A stretch of 7,325 nt of DNA from DTU018 sp029550685 (GCA_035412805.1 DAONVO010000104.1:1-7325); one strand, 5' to 3'; positions 1 through 6,762 are shown, counted from the first letter of the stretch. The notes: a model not told the origin generated them from the sequence alone. A program made the numbers and translations.

Positions 1-83
1 GGAGCCGTATACGAGGCCCGTACGTACGGTTCTGTGAGAGGGATGCAGCTGCAGCAAGCTACTGCAGCTGCACCCTACTCGAT
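1..83 (+). mobile_element. Group II intron, 3' end (domains V and VI), partial
   Basis: This is the catalytic tail of a self-splicing retroelement; the body and any reverse-transcriptase ORF lie upstream of the window. Domain V is seen at about 2-32: the arm 2-9 (GAGCCGTA) pairs fully with 25-32 (TACGGTTC, one G-U), a two-base bulge sits at 23-24, and an upper stem 10-13/19-22 closes a short loop. The AGC at 3-5 matches the catalytic triad. Domain VI follows: 44-54 pairs perfectly with 62-72 (11 bp), 39-42 with 73-76 and 36-38 with 78-80, leaving A77 bulged as the branch point. The intron should end at the AT of 82-83, with A77 seven bases from the end, as is usual. The GTGAGAGG...CCTACTCGAT context resembles bacterial introns, possibly class C, but the subclass is inferred. 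The upper loop is not a canonical GAAA. Confidence 0.9.
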
Positions 84-418
84 TCTATGTCCATCTGTGC
101 TAACCACGGCACGGCAGTACTGTTAGCCAGGATGCAGGGGTATTGGCCGGCTCGCTCCAGGACTCCTTGCCTGCAACCCAGCGGCTTGCTTCGGTGCGAA
201 GCGGAACGCTTAAGAATGCGGCATCCGTGTACTTAGTCCTCGCTGCTCGAAACATCCTGTTTCTCGCTCCGCTTCGCAGCCCTCAGTTTCGCCGTGGGTG
301 GCAACGGCTCGTCGTACGTCACTCGCCCGGCTAATATTCCTGCTTAAGCAGTGCGAAGCCGTGAAGCGACGTGGCTATCCAAGGAGCAATCCTATTTCAT
401 AATAATAGAGGATGACTT
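84..418. other. Hairpin-dense non-coding stretch between intron and nadE
   Basis: No gene is convincing here. The stretch is more GC-rich than its surroundings and contains many short perfect inverted repeats: 99-104/122-127 (GCTAAC), 188-193/197-202 (GCTTCG), 249-254/258-263 (GAAACA), 291-295/304-308 (GCCGT) and the 12-bp palindrome CTGCTTAAGCAG at 340-351. The 9-mer GTGCGAAGC occurs at 194-202 and 351-359. An open frame from TTG 143 to 334 (63 codons) has no properly spaced ribosome binding site and an arginine/serine-rich product typical of translated structured DNA, so I do not call it a gene. No good -35/-10 pair for nadE is visible; CATAAT at 398-403 lacks a partner. It may be a repeat family, a decayed element next to the intron target, or a structured RNA. 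Confidence 0.5.
352..380. repeat. Possible REP-like repeat motif
   Basis: The segment TGCGAAG...GAAGCGACGTGGCTATCC resembles, from memory, the widespread bacterial REP-type motif of the form TTGCGAGGAGCGAAGCGACG...CAATCTC. The CGTGGC-N-ATC core is also found in the stem of the hairpin at 3544-3580. Only one half of the expected inverted pair is seen, so this is a tentative call. Confidence 0.3.
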
Positions 419-2068
419 ATGAGAATCACCTTGGCTCAGTTAAACCCTCTGGTGGGGGATATACAAGGAAATACTCAACGCCTGTTAACAGAGTGGGAAC
501 GCTGTAATAAAGAGGGCAGCGACCTGTTAATTACTCCGGAATTGTACCTGTGCGGGTACCCTCCCCGGGATCTGTTGGAAAGAAACAATTTCGTTGACCA
601 GATGGAGGTAGCCATACAGCACCTGCGACATGAATCCCTGCGCTTTTCCCAGTGTGGCTTGATAGTAGGGGCCGCCGTGCGACAGCACAAGATTCCGGGT
701 AAGGGACTTATTAACGCTGCTGTTTTGATCTATGCAGGAAACATCCTGCTCATCCAGGGAAAGTCGCTGCTGCCCACCTACGATGTTTTTGATGAACGCC
801 GCTACTTTGATCCGGCTGATTATCCGCAAATAGTTGCCTTTAAGGGTTTGCGACTGGGAATATCCATCTGTGAAGATGCCTGGAATGCCGATGAATTCTG
901 GCCGGGAAAACTGCCTTATGCTACTGATCCCATAGCGATTCTGGCCCAGCAGGGTGCAGATCTATTGATAAATCTATCCGCCTCCCCCTTTCACCGGGGC
1001 AAGGAAGAGGTGCGCTTAAAACTCCTGCAATGGCACGCCCGCCGCCATCAGACTCCTTTTGTGTGGGTCAATCAGGTGGGGGGGAATGATGAATTGATTT
1101 TCGATGGACACAGCCTGTTTATAGATGAACAAGGGCGAGTGGTCCGGGCTTTACCGGCCTTTGTTGAACATATTGAAACTATTGATACCAGCCAGCGGGG
1201 TAGTGAACAGAACTATGTTCCTATGGAAGAAATTGAGTCCGTTTACGAAGCTCTGCTAATGGGTATCCGGGATTATTTGCGCAAAAACGGTTTTTCCCGG
1301 GCGGTTTTAGGTCTATCCGGAGGTATTGATTCCGCAGTAACTGCGGTATTAGCCTGCCGGGCATTGGGAGCTGCCAATGTATTGGGCATCACTATGCCTT
1401 CCCCTTTTTCCTCTTCGGGAAGTGTAACAGACTCCCGGGAACTGGCCCAGAACCTGGGAATGGGCTTCAAAGTCATTTCTATTGAACCGCTCTACAACGG
1501 CTACCTGCAAGCTTTGGAGGAAGCCTTTACCGGGCAGGAGAGGGATGTTACCGAGGAAAACATCCAAGCCCGCATCCGGGGTAATATATTAATGGCTTAC
1601 TCCAACAAATATGGTTATTTGCTGCTGTCCACCGGCAACAAGAGTGAGATGGCGGTGGGATACTGTACTTTATATGGGGATATGAGCGGTGGCTTGAGTG
1701 TTCTGGCCGATGTGCCCAAGACTATGGTCTATGAGCTGGCGGAATATATCAATCGCCAAGAGATCCTTATACCGCCGCAGATAATCAGCAAACCTCCTTC
1801 GGCCGAACTAAGCTTTAACCAACTTGACCAGGATACCCTCCCGCCTTACCCGGTTTTGGACAGTATTCTGGACCTTTTTCTGGAGAAAAACCTGTCCAGC
1901 CAGGATATAGTTAAGCTAGGTTATCCCGCTGCCACTGTAGACTGGGTAGTGCAGGCCCTCAGTCGCAGCGAATATAAACGCAGGCAGGCGGCTCCGGTAC
2001 TCAAAGTAACATCCAAAGCCTTTGGCATGGGACGACGCATGCCCATTGCCGCCCGCTACAGCCTTTGA
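419..2068 (+). CDS. nadE: Glutamine-dependent NAD+ synthetase
   Basis: The enzyme catalyses the last step of NAD biosynthesis in the cytoplasm: deamido-NAD+ is adenylylated by ATP and amidated with ammonia taken from glutamine. At 549 aa it has the two-domain length of the glutamine-using form. Residues 1 to about 255 form a nitrilase-type amidase domain with the triad Glu41 (ITPEL), Lys115 (GKSLLP) and Cys151 (ISICEDAW). Residues about 270-549 form the synthetase domain with the PP-loop SGGIDS at 300-305, the STGNKSE segment at 404-410, SKPPSAEL at 457-464 and the conserved basic tail around RRMPIAARY. No key residue is missing and the frame is intact. The ATG at 419 is preceded by GAGG at 408-411 with a 7-base gap. 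No clear promoter or terminator is visible. The next gene has its own promoter, so nadE is probably monocistronic. Confidence 0.97.
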   Translation: MRITLAQLNPLVGDIQGNTQRLLTEWERCNKEGSDLLITPELYLCGYPPRDLLERNNFVDQMEVAIQHLRHESLRFSQCGLIVGAAVRQHKIPGKGLINAAVLIYAGNILLIQGKSLLPTYDVFDERRYFDPADYPQIVAFKGLRLGISICEDAWNADEFWPGKLPYATDPIAILAQQGADLLINLSASPFHRGKEEVRLKLLQWHARRHQTPFVWVNQVGGNDELIFDGHSLFIDEQGRVVRALPAFVEHIETIDTSQRGSEQNYVPMEEIESVYEALLMGIRDYLRKNGFSRAVLGLSGGIDSAVTAVLACRALGAANVLGITMPSPFSSSGSVTDSRELAQNLGMGFKVISIEPLYNGYLQALEEAFTGQERDVTEENIQARIRGNILMAYSNKYGYLLLSTGNKSEMAVGYCTLYGDMSGGLSVLADVPKTMVYELAEYINRQEILIPPQIISKPPSAELSFNQLDQDTLPPYPVLDSILDLFLEKNLSSQDIVKLGYPAATVDWVVQALSRSEYKRRQAAPVLKVTSKAFGMGRRMPIAARYSL

Positions 2069-2121
2069 ACCATGCCCCGCGCACATATCGCCTCTGCTGC
2101 TTGATTTACCTTATGTTACCT

Positions 2122-2151
2122 TTGACCGTCTTCTGCTGCCCTAGGTAAAAT
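2122..2151 (+). promoter_or_regulatory. Putative sigma-A promoter of the M15 peptidase gene
   Basis: TTGACC (2122-2127, 5 of 6 to the -35 consensus) and TAAAAT (2146-2151, 5 of 6 to the -10) are 18 bases apart and about 77 bases ahead of the start codon at 2228. The match is good by eye, but no transcript start is known. Confidence 0.5.
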
Positions 2152-2227
2152 TATTGTATAGCGAAAATAACCTGTATGAAGGCATATTGGCAGTAACAAG
2201 ACAACCAGATAACATAAGGAGTAAGTC

Positions 2228-3484
2228 ATGCAGTACATATCTAAGCGCACCATCATTTCACTGACCCTTGCAATTACCGCTGTGGCATTGCTGTTAGTGC
2301 TCAAGCTTGCATACGCTTCCTCTCCCCCCCTGGTTGAAACAGGAGATTTCAGCTTAATCCAGGGCAAAGCTACCTTGATGGGCACTATAACCGATCCAGG
2401 CGGGCAGGATATCCGCCAGTACGGCTTTCTCTGGGGGACAAGCCCGGAGCTGAAAGGTGCGGAAACCCTCATTGTTCCTGCTAATGCGGAAGGCTTCGGT
2501 ATGGAGATAAGTAATTTAGTAGAGGGTACCACCTACTACTATCAAGCCTTTGCCGTGAATAGCAAAGGATATGGATATGGAGAGATTAAGAAGCTGGTAG
2601 TACCGGAAAATCAGGTTCCTACCGTTGACATCACCAGTCCTGATGATGAATCCACAGTTATTCAAGGAGAAACGGTTTCATTTGCGGTAACGGCCAGTGA
2701 TGACAAGCAAGTGACTAGTATCATTCTGGAGATAGATGGTTCAGTTCACCAGGAAGTTCAGGAGTCAAACCTTGATTACCAGTGGGATACCAGCAAAGTT
2801 AAACCAGGTACATATGAAGTAAAAGTCACCGCTTCGGATGGCCAGAAAACCACCGAGAAATTGATCAGCCTTGAGGTTAAGGCTAAGCCGGTGCCCAGTA
2901 CTCCCGTGAATACTTCTGTGGCTGCCAAGCCAGCTGTTAACACAGAAACCGTTTCCCGGGGAACATCCTCCAATAAGACACCGGCCTACAACAGCAATTA
3001 TCCAAAACTGAGCAAATCCAATGGCTATTTTGGTCAGTTTCGCTACCGGGACACCAATAGCGGAAGAATTGAGATTGATCCCCAGTGGGTAAAAGAAAAT
3101 ATAGTAACTATCACTCTCCCCGGTGTGAACCGTCAGGTTCAGGTACATAAAGACGCAGCCGGAGCGTTTATTAAAGCCTTCACCTATATCCAAAATGGTA
3201 CAGCGGTTATTAATGGGAAAACAGTACCTCTGACCAGTCTGATAAAGACTATAGACGGTACTTGGGTTCCCCGCCACATAGGATGGAATATCAACCGCAA
3301 TCTGAGCAACCATTCCTGGGGTACTGCCATTGACATCAATGCCAGCGACCATTACCGCTATGTAGACCCGGCAAAAGAACCCTATGACCCCAACTATATT
3401 CTCTGGGAAAAAGCCTTTAAACCAGCTGGCTTCAGCTGGGGAAACAGCTATGGTGATGCCATGCATTACGAACTGCTGTGGTAA
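2228..3484 (+). CDS. Secreted/anchored M15-family zinc peptidase with FnIII-like and Ig-like domains
   Basis: This is a probable cell-wall hydrolase acting outside the membrane on stem peptides (D,D-carboxypeptidase or L-Ala-D-Glu endopeptidase type). Residues 1-30 are a signal peptide or anchor: a basic start, a hydrophobic stretch at about 9-28, and a possible cleavage at AYA-S (28-31). Residues about 35-126 resemble FnIII-like repeats (GFLWGTSPE, then TTYYYQAFAVNSKGYGYG). Residues about 131-218 resemble a bacterial Ig/cadherin-like domain (VDITSPDDE, WDTSKVKPGTYEVKVTASDG). A Pro/Ser/Thr/Lys-rich linker spans about 219-262. The C-terminus is an M15 catalytic domain with probable zinc ligands His362 and Asp369 (H-S-W-G-T-A-I-D) and His413, and an Asp410-x-x-His413 catalytic acid motif. 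The substrate cannot be told from sequence. The start is fixed by AAGGAG at 2216-2221, six bases ahead of the ATG. It has its own promoter and terminator. Confidence 0.85.
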   Translation: MQYISKRTIISLTLAITAVALLLVLKLAYASSPPLVETGDFSLIQGKATLMGTITDPGGQDIRQYGFLWGTSPELKGAETLIVPANAEGFGMEISNLVEGTTYYYQAFAVNSKGYGYGEIKKLVVPENQVPTVDITSPDDESTVIQGETVSFAVTASDDKQVTSIILEIDGSVHQEVQESNLDYQWDTSKVKPGTYEVKVTASDGQKTTEKLISLEVKAKPVPSTPVNTSVAAKPAVNTETVSRGTSSNKTPAYNSNYPKLSKSNGYFGQFRYRDTNSGRIEIDPQWVKENIVTITLPGVNRQVQVHKDAAGAFIKAFTYIQNGTAVINGKTVPLTSLIKTIDGTWVPRHIGWNINRNLSNHSWGTAIDINASDHYRYVDPAKEPYDPNYILWEKAFKPAGFSWGNSYGDAMHYELLW

Positions 3485-3488
3485 TTAG

Positions 3489-3525
3489 GAAGACGGGAGA
3501 CGTTTAACCTGTCTTCTTTGTTTTT
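3489..3525 (+). terminator. Rho-independent terminator after the M15 peptidase gene
   Basis: GAAGAC (3489-3494) pairs with GTCTTC (3511-3516), with two further G-C/G-U-type pairs inside after one mismatch. The stem is followed directly by TTTGTTTTT (3517-3525). It begins four bases after the stop codon. Confidence 0.75.
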
Positions 3526-3543
3526 GATTGTTAATGCGCAGTT

Positions 3544-3580
3544 GAGATCGCCACGCCTTCGTAGAGGGTGTGGCGATCTC
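3544..3580. repeat. Strong 14-bp hairpin, possible REP-like or second terminator element
   Basis: GAGATCGCCAC (3544-3554) pairs perfectly with GTGGCGATCTC (3570-3580), and one G-U plus two G-C pairs extend the stem to 14 bp, closing a loop of about nine bases (58-66 of that line). Only CTTT follows, so a terminator role is weak and redundant with the one just upstream. The CGTGGC-N-ATC core shared with 352-380 suggests a dispersed palindromic repeat, but this is inference. Confidence 0.5.
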
Positions 3581-3609
3581 CTTTCCCGTATCCTCATACC
3601 CATTTCTGG

Positions 3610-3636
3610 TTACCTATACCTACCCTATGTTACAAT
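3610..3636 (+). promoter_or_regulatory. Putative extended -10 promoter of the EamA-like gene
   Basis: TG-T-TACAAT at 3628-3636 fits an extended -10 element. A weak -35 (TTACCT, 3610-3615) lies 15 bases upstream, which is short. The element is about 52 bases ahead of the start codon at 3689. Confidence 0.4.
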
Positions 3637-3688
3637 AAAATAATATATAGCATACGAATGCATTATTTCAGAAAGTAGGTAGCAGTTC

Positions 3689-4111
3689 ATGGTCTATTAT
3701 TTACCCATTGCTCTTGCTATTGTAGCCAATGTATTCTATCACATTTGCCAGAAATCCATGCCCCAGCAGATTAACCCCATGGCAGCTTTGCTGGTTACAT
3801 ATATTACCGCGGCGATATTATGCAGTTTATTGCTGGTGTTTGATTTAAAAGGGCAGGCTTTGATGGCAGAGATGGGCAAAATAAACTGGGCGCCCATTGC
3901 CCTTGGCTTTGCCATCTTCGGATTGGAACTGGGCTTTTTCCTGGCCTACCGGGTGGGCTGGAACATCAGCCTGGGAGCCCTTATAGCCAACATCGCCGTA
4001 TCAGTGTTATTAATTCCGATTGGTGTTGCTGTGTATAAAGAAACCATATCCACCACAACAGCTCTGGGCATTATTTTATGTATTGCCGGTCTCATACTTA
4101 TTAACCGCTAA
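3689..4111 (+). CDS. EamA/DMT-superfamily half-size membrane transporter
   Basis: This is an integral membrane protein of 140 aa. Hydrophobic segments lie at about 4-21, 31-53, 67-88, 95-117 and 122-139, giving four to five helices. It carries a single EamA-like unit where standard DMT transporters have two. The C-terminal pattern (ANIAVSVLLIPIGVAVYKE then GIILCIAGLILINR) is typical of the second half of EamA/SMR-like proteins, with the Glu of KET at 118 on the expected loop. By analogy with small DMT proteins it would have to act as a dimer, and its substrate is unknown. The start has only a modest ribosome binding site (AGGT, 3677-3680, eight bases away). It lies between a terminator and the separately initiated nfeD, so it is probably a lone transcription unit. 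The family call is fairly safe; transport is inferred. Confidence 0.75.
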   Translation: MVYYLPIALAIVANVFYHICQKSMPQQINPMAALLVTYITAAILCSLLLVFDLKGQALMAEMGKINWAPIALGFAIFGLELGFFLAYRVGWNISLGALIANIAVSVLLIPIGVAVYKETISTTTALGIILCIAGLILINR

Positions 4112-4137
4112 GCGTCCCATCCATCATCACACCACGA

Positions 4138-4181
4138 CCCCGGATAGTACTTAACCTATCAGGGGAATAATGAAATTATTC
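4138..4181 (+). promoter_or_regulatory. Tandem hairpins in the leader of nfeD
   Basis: CCCC-G-GATAG (4138-4147) pairs with CTATC-A-GGGG (4156-4165), with one internal mismatch and an eight-base loop. GAATAAT (4165-4171) pairs perfectly with ATTATTC (4175-4181) around a three-base loop. The second hairpin ends three bases before the GGGAGG of nfeD. There is no T-tract, so a terminator is unlikely. A role in translation control or mRNA stability is inference. Confidence 0.4.
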
Positions 4182-4184
4182 AGA

Positions 4185-4190
4185 GGGAGG
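4185..4190 (+). promoter_or_regulatory. Ribosome binding site deciding a TTG start for nfeD
   Basis: GGGAGG lies eight bases before TTG 4199. The nearby ATG at 4192 is too close and its frame stops after 11 codons, so TTG is the supported start. Confidence 0.75.
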
Positions 4191-4198
4191 TATGTCTT

Positions 4199-5563
4199 TT
4201 GCTCAAGGTTCAGTACTCTCTCAATAAACATCGATTCAGGATCTGGGAAGTTGTTCTCCTGATCTTTGCATTTCTTTTATTGGCCAGCAGCTCGGTGTCT
4301 TTGAGTGCTGCTGAAGAAAGACCTCTGGTGTATGTTCTGGAAGTGGAGAAGACAGTTACTTTTGGTACTGCCCGCTATATTGAACGAGGATTGGAGGAAG
4401 CCCAGTTTAATCAAGCTGATGCTTGTATCATCAGTCTCAATACACCGGGAGGCTTGGTGGACGCTACTTTGGAAATCATACAGGACATGTCCGCAGCCAA
4501 AATCCCTGTGATTACTTATGTTAACCCCGAAGGAGGCATTGCGGCTTCAGCGGGGACATTCATCCTGTTAAACGGGCATATTGCCGCTATGTCCCCGGGA
4601 ACCACTTGTGGCGCGGCCATGCCGGTAACCATTTCTCCCAATGAGGAAGGCACTCAGGCGGCAGATCAGAAAACTATTAATTTCCTGGCCGGACATATGA
4701 AGAGCATTGCCGATGAAAGAGGACGTCCTGCTGATATAGCCGGCCAGTTTGTCACCGACAACCTGGTATTGAACAACCGGGAGGCCTTGGAAAAAGGGGT
4801 GGTGGACTATGTGGCCGCCAACCGGGAGGAACTGCTGGAAAAGATTCACAACACTACGGTCACGGTAAACGGTCAAGACCGGGTACTCCGCACTGCCGGG
4901 GCCCATATGGTAACAGTGCCGCAGAATACCAGTGAAAAAGCCATCAATCTCATAAGCGACCCTACCCTGTCCATGCTGTTTCTTACCATCGGCGTAATGG
5001 GGCTGCTAATAGGTTTCTATTCACCAGGATTTTTCCTGCCGGAAACTTTAGGAGCTATCAGTCTGATTCTTGGTTTATCAGGTATAGGACTTTTCCAGGG
5101 CAATTTGACCGCTGGTCTGCTGATCTTGCTGGGTATTGGCCTGTTGGTTGCCGAATTATTCACCCCTACCTTTGGGATTCTGGGTATTGGAGGAGTGGTC
5201 AGTATTGTCATCGGTATCTTATTGTTCCCCAATGAACCGCTGATGCCGGAACGCTGGTTTACAGCCTTCAAATTTATGGCTCTGGGGGTTGGATTGGTAG
5301 TAGGGGTATTTCTGCTGATCGCAACTCTTGGTATAGCCAAACTGCGCGGCAGAAAACCTGCTCAGGGAAACATGGAATCCCTGGAGGGGGTAGTTTCCAC
5401 TGAACTGAACCCCCGTGGTTTTATCCGCATCAGTGGCGAAATATGGCAAGCTGAGACTAAAGATGGGAATACTGTTAAGGAGGGAGAGTTGGTACGGGTT
5501 GTGCAACGCAAAGGTCTGCTTTTGCTGGTTGAGCCGGTTAACCAAAATGAGAATGGAGGTTAG
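4199..5563 (+). CDS. nfeD: Long-form NfeD membrane-bound serine protease (ClpP/S49-like plus NfeD OB domain)
   Basis: This membrane protease is thought to work with its slipin partner in membrane protein quality control and lipid microdomains. Residues about 15-38 are a signal/anchor helix. Residues about 43-225 form an extracytoplasmic ClpP-class domain with NTPGGLVDAT (81-90), the nucleophile Ser117 in AASAGT, and Lys158 at the 41-residue spacing of the Ser-Lys dyad known from the archaeal homologue PH1510. Several hydrophobic helices follow between about 256 and 381. The C-terminal OB-fold NfeD domain spans about 391-447 (LEGVV, GFIRISGEIWQA, GELVRVV, LLLLVEP). At 454 aa it is full length for the long class. 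It starts at TTG, supported by GGGAGG. The slipin gene begins three bases after its stop codon, so they form an operon. In Bacillus the equivalent operon is under sigma-W, but I see no sigma-W-like promoter here. Confidence 0.93.
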   Translation: MLKVQYSLNKHRFRIWEVVLLIFAFLLLASSSVSLSAAEERPLVYVLEVEKTVTFGTARYIERGLEEAQFNQADACIISLNTPGGLVDATLEIIQDMSAAKIPVITYVNPEGGIAASAGTFILLNGHIAAMSPGTTCGAAMPVTISPNEEGTQAADQKTINFLAGHMKSIADERGRPADIAGQFVTDNLVLNNREALEKGVVDYVAANREELLEKIHNTTVTVNGQDRVLRTAGAHMVTVPQNTSEKAINLISDPTLSMLFLTIGVMGLLIGFYSPGFFLPETLGAISLILGLSGIGLFQGNLTAGLLILLGIGLLVAELFTPTFGILGIGGVVSIVIGILLFPNEPLMPERWFTAFKFMALGVGLVVGVFLLIATLGIAKLRGRKPAQGNMESLEGVVSTELNPRGFIRISGEIWQAETKDGNTVKEGELVRVVQRKGLLLLVEPVNQNENGG

Positions 5564-5566
5564 ATT

Positions 5567-6319
5567 ATGGAGAATTTGTTTTCCAGCATAGTGATCGTTG
5601 TACTGATCGTTTGGATCTTGAGTGCCTCGATCAAAATAATTCCTGAATATGAGCGGGCTGTTTTGTTCCGCTTAGGACGCTTGATTGGATTTCGTGGCCC
5701 GGGATTGATCTTCATTATTCCAATAGTAGACAGAATTATAAGGGTTTCTCTGCGAACGGTGGTAATAGATGTACCCCCGCAGGAGGTTATTACCCGGGAT
5801 AATGTTACCTGCAAGATAAATGCTGTGCTTTATTACCGGGTAGTGGAACCGGACAAAGCTGTAGTCAATGTAGAAAACTATCATGAGGCTACCAACCAGC
5901 TGGCCCAGACCACCATGCGCAGTGTGGCCGGTACGGCTGAACTGGACGAAATACTAGCCGAACGGGAAAAACTGAATCAAACCATTCAAAGAATTGTCGA
6001 TGAGACCACTGATCACTGGGGCATAAAGGTGGCGGCTGTGGAAATCAAAGATGTGGTACTGCCAGCGGAAATGACCCGGGCCATTGCTCGCCAAGCCGAG
6101 GCTGAGAGAGGACGCCGCGCCGCCATCATCCAGGCGGAAGGAGAACGCCAGGCCGCCGAGCAGTTAGCTCAAGCTTCCGAAATACTGACTTCTACCAAAG
6201 GCGGCTTGACCCTGCGGGTACTGCGCTCCTTGTCAGAAGTATCCGGTGCCCCCAGCAACACCATCCTGTTCCCGCTTCCCATGGAAATCAGAAAAATACT
6301 CCCCGGAGACGACTCTTAA
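5567..6319 (+). CDS. Slipin / stomatin-like SPFH membrane protein
   Basis: This is a membrane-anchored scaffold of the SPFH (band 7) family, partner and probable substrate or regulator of the upstream NfeD protease. Residues about 6-25 form one hydrophobic N-terminal anchor. The SPFH domain runs from about 26 to 175, with the hallmark IIPEYERAVLFRLGR, GPGLIFIIP, ITRDNV and the TTMRSVAGTAELDEIL segment typical of prokaryotic stomatins. An Ala/Glu/Arg-rich coiled coil spans about 171-207 and likely drives oligomerisation. A short hydrophobic/proline tail (TILFPLPME, 232-240) closes the protein. At 250 aa it has the usual slipin length. The ribosome binding site GGAGGT (5555-5560) lies inside the last codons of nfeD, six bases before the ATG, which argues for translational coupling. 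A hairpin follows at 6341. Confidence 0.95.
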   Translation: MENLFSSIVIVVLIVWILSASIKIIPEYERAVLFRLGRLIGFRGPGLIFIIPIVDRIIRVSLRTVVIDVPPQEVITRDNVTCKINAVLYYRVVEPDKAVVNVENYHEATNQLAQTTMRSVAGTAELDEILAEREKLNQTIQRIVDETTDHWGIKVAAVEIKDVVLPAEMTRAIARQAEAERGRRAAIIQAEGERQAAEQLAQASEILTSTKGGLTLRVLRSLSEVSGAPSNTILFPLPMEIRKILPGDDS

Positions 6320-6340
6320 GCGTCTGTCAAAAATTTTGCA

Positions 6341-6364
6341 GGGGACGACGCACATATCGTCCCC
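6341..6364. terminator. Probable bidirectional terminator hairpin between convergent genes
   Basis: GGGGACGA (6341-6348) pairs perfectly with TCGTCCCC (6357-6364) around an eight-base loop. TGCA at 6337-6340 and 6367-6370 can extend it past a two-base bulge. TTTGCATTT follows on the + strand, and on the minus strand an A/T run (6331-6336 read in reverse) follows, so both tails are imperfect. It sits 22 bases after the slipin stop and 30 bases past the end of the minus-strand membrane gene. Confidence 0.65.
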
Positions 6365-6393
6365 TTTGCATTTAAGATAAAATACAAATATAT

Positions 6394-6762
6394 TTAATAA
6401 GGATGTATAAGAAATACCCATAGAAATATATGAGGAACCATGATGGATATAGCGATGCTGTTTATCCAGTAAGATGCCGAAGAGTATTTTTTCTTCCAGC
6501 CAAACAGGAATAATAACAGCAGTAAAATAGCTATAGAAGAAATAAACTTAATAATAAAACTTATAGGATAATTTAATCCAGCTACTCGGGTAGGTGTATC
6601 CAAACCATAAAACTGTTCAAATGGTAGTGGACTTATAAGATTGTAGGCTACGGTGAAAAGAGAGGTCCATGTAAATACTACCAGTATTACTGCCGCTAAA
6701 CTTAAAAGAAGAGATAGCACATATTTTGGTTGCCATTTGAAATTCACTATTCTCATCCCCAT
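6394..6762 (-). CDS. Small three-helix membrane protein, unrecognised
   Basis: I do not recognise this family. The 122-residue product has a basic N-terminus (KWQPK), then hydrophobic segments at about 14-40, 66-88 and 98-119, with a KKK cluster at 90-92 after the second. The loop between helices 1 and 2 (PLPFEQFYGLDTPTRV) is likely outside if the positive-inside rule holds. The start is unsure: ATG 6762 and ATG 6756 (codon 3) both lack a spaced ribosome binding site. A 12-codon frame from ATG 6791, with AAGGA just ahead, ends in a TGA that overlaps ATG 6756, so coupled translation is possible and codon 3 may be the real start. The DNA is clearly more AT-rich than the genes to the left. It follows the next minus-strand gene by 92 bases and could share its transcript. 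Confidence 0.6.
   Translation of the reverse strand: MGMRIVNFKWQPKYVLSLLLSLAAVILVVFTWTSLFTVAYNLISPLPFEQFYGLDTPTRVAGLNYPISFIIKFISSIAILLLLLFLFGWKKKYSSASYWINSIAISIMVPHIFLWVFLIHPY

Noticed and set aside
398..403. CATAAT as the -10 of a nadE promoter
   Set aside because: No recognisable -35 hexamer lies 16-18 bases upstream.
2024..2044. Inverted repeat GGCATG...CATGCC at the end of nadE as a terminator
   Set aside because: It is inside the coding region over conserved C-terminal residues and is not followed by a T-run.
2116..2532. A 138-codon minus-strand frame across the start of the peptidase gene
   Set aside because: It overlaps the promoter, ribosome binding site and signal peptide of the supported gene, and the translation looks random.
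2765..3466. A 233-codon antisense open frame within the M15 peptidase gene
   Set aside because: It lies wholly inside a well-supported gene, has no ribosome binding site or family features, and its length is explained by the codon use of the sense gene.
4568..5545. Three antisense frames of about 107-112 codons inside nfeD
   Set aside because: They are shadows of the NfeD coding frame, rich in Pro/Ile/Arg in the way typical of antisense translation, with no start signals.
2080..6359. The 11-mer CGCACATATCG at 2080-2090 (after nadE) and 6349-6359 (loop of the terminator after the slipin)
   Set aside because: Several shared 11-mers are expected by chance in about 7.3 kb, and the first copy lacks the long flanking stem, so a decayed copy of the terminator cannot be supported.
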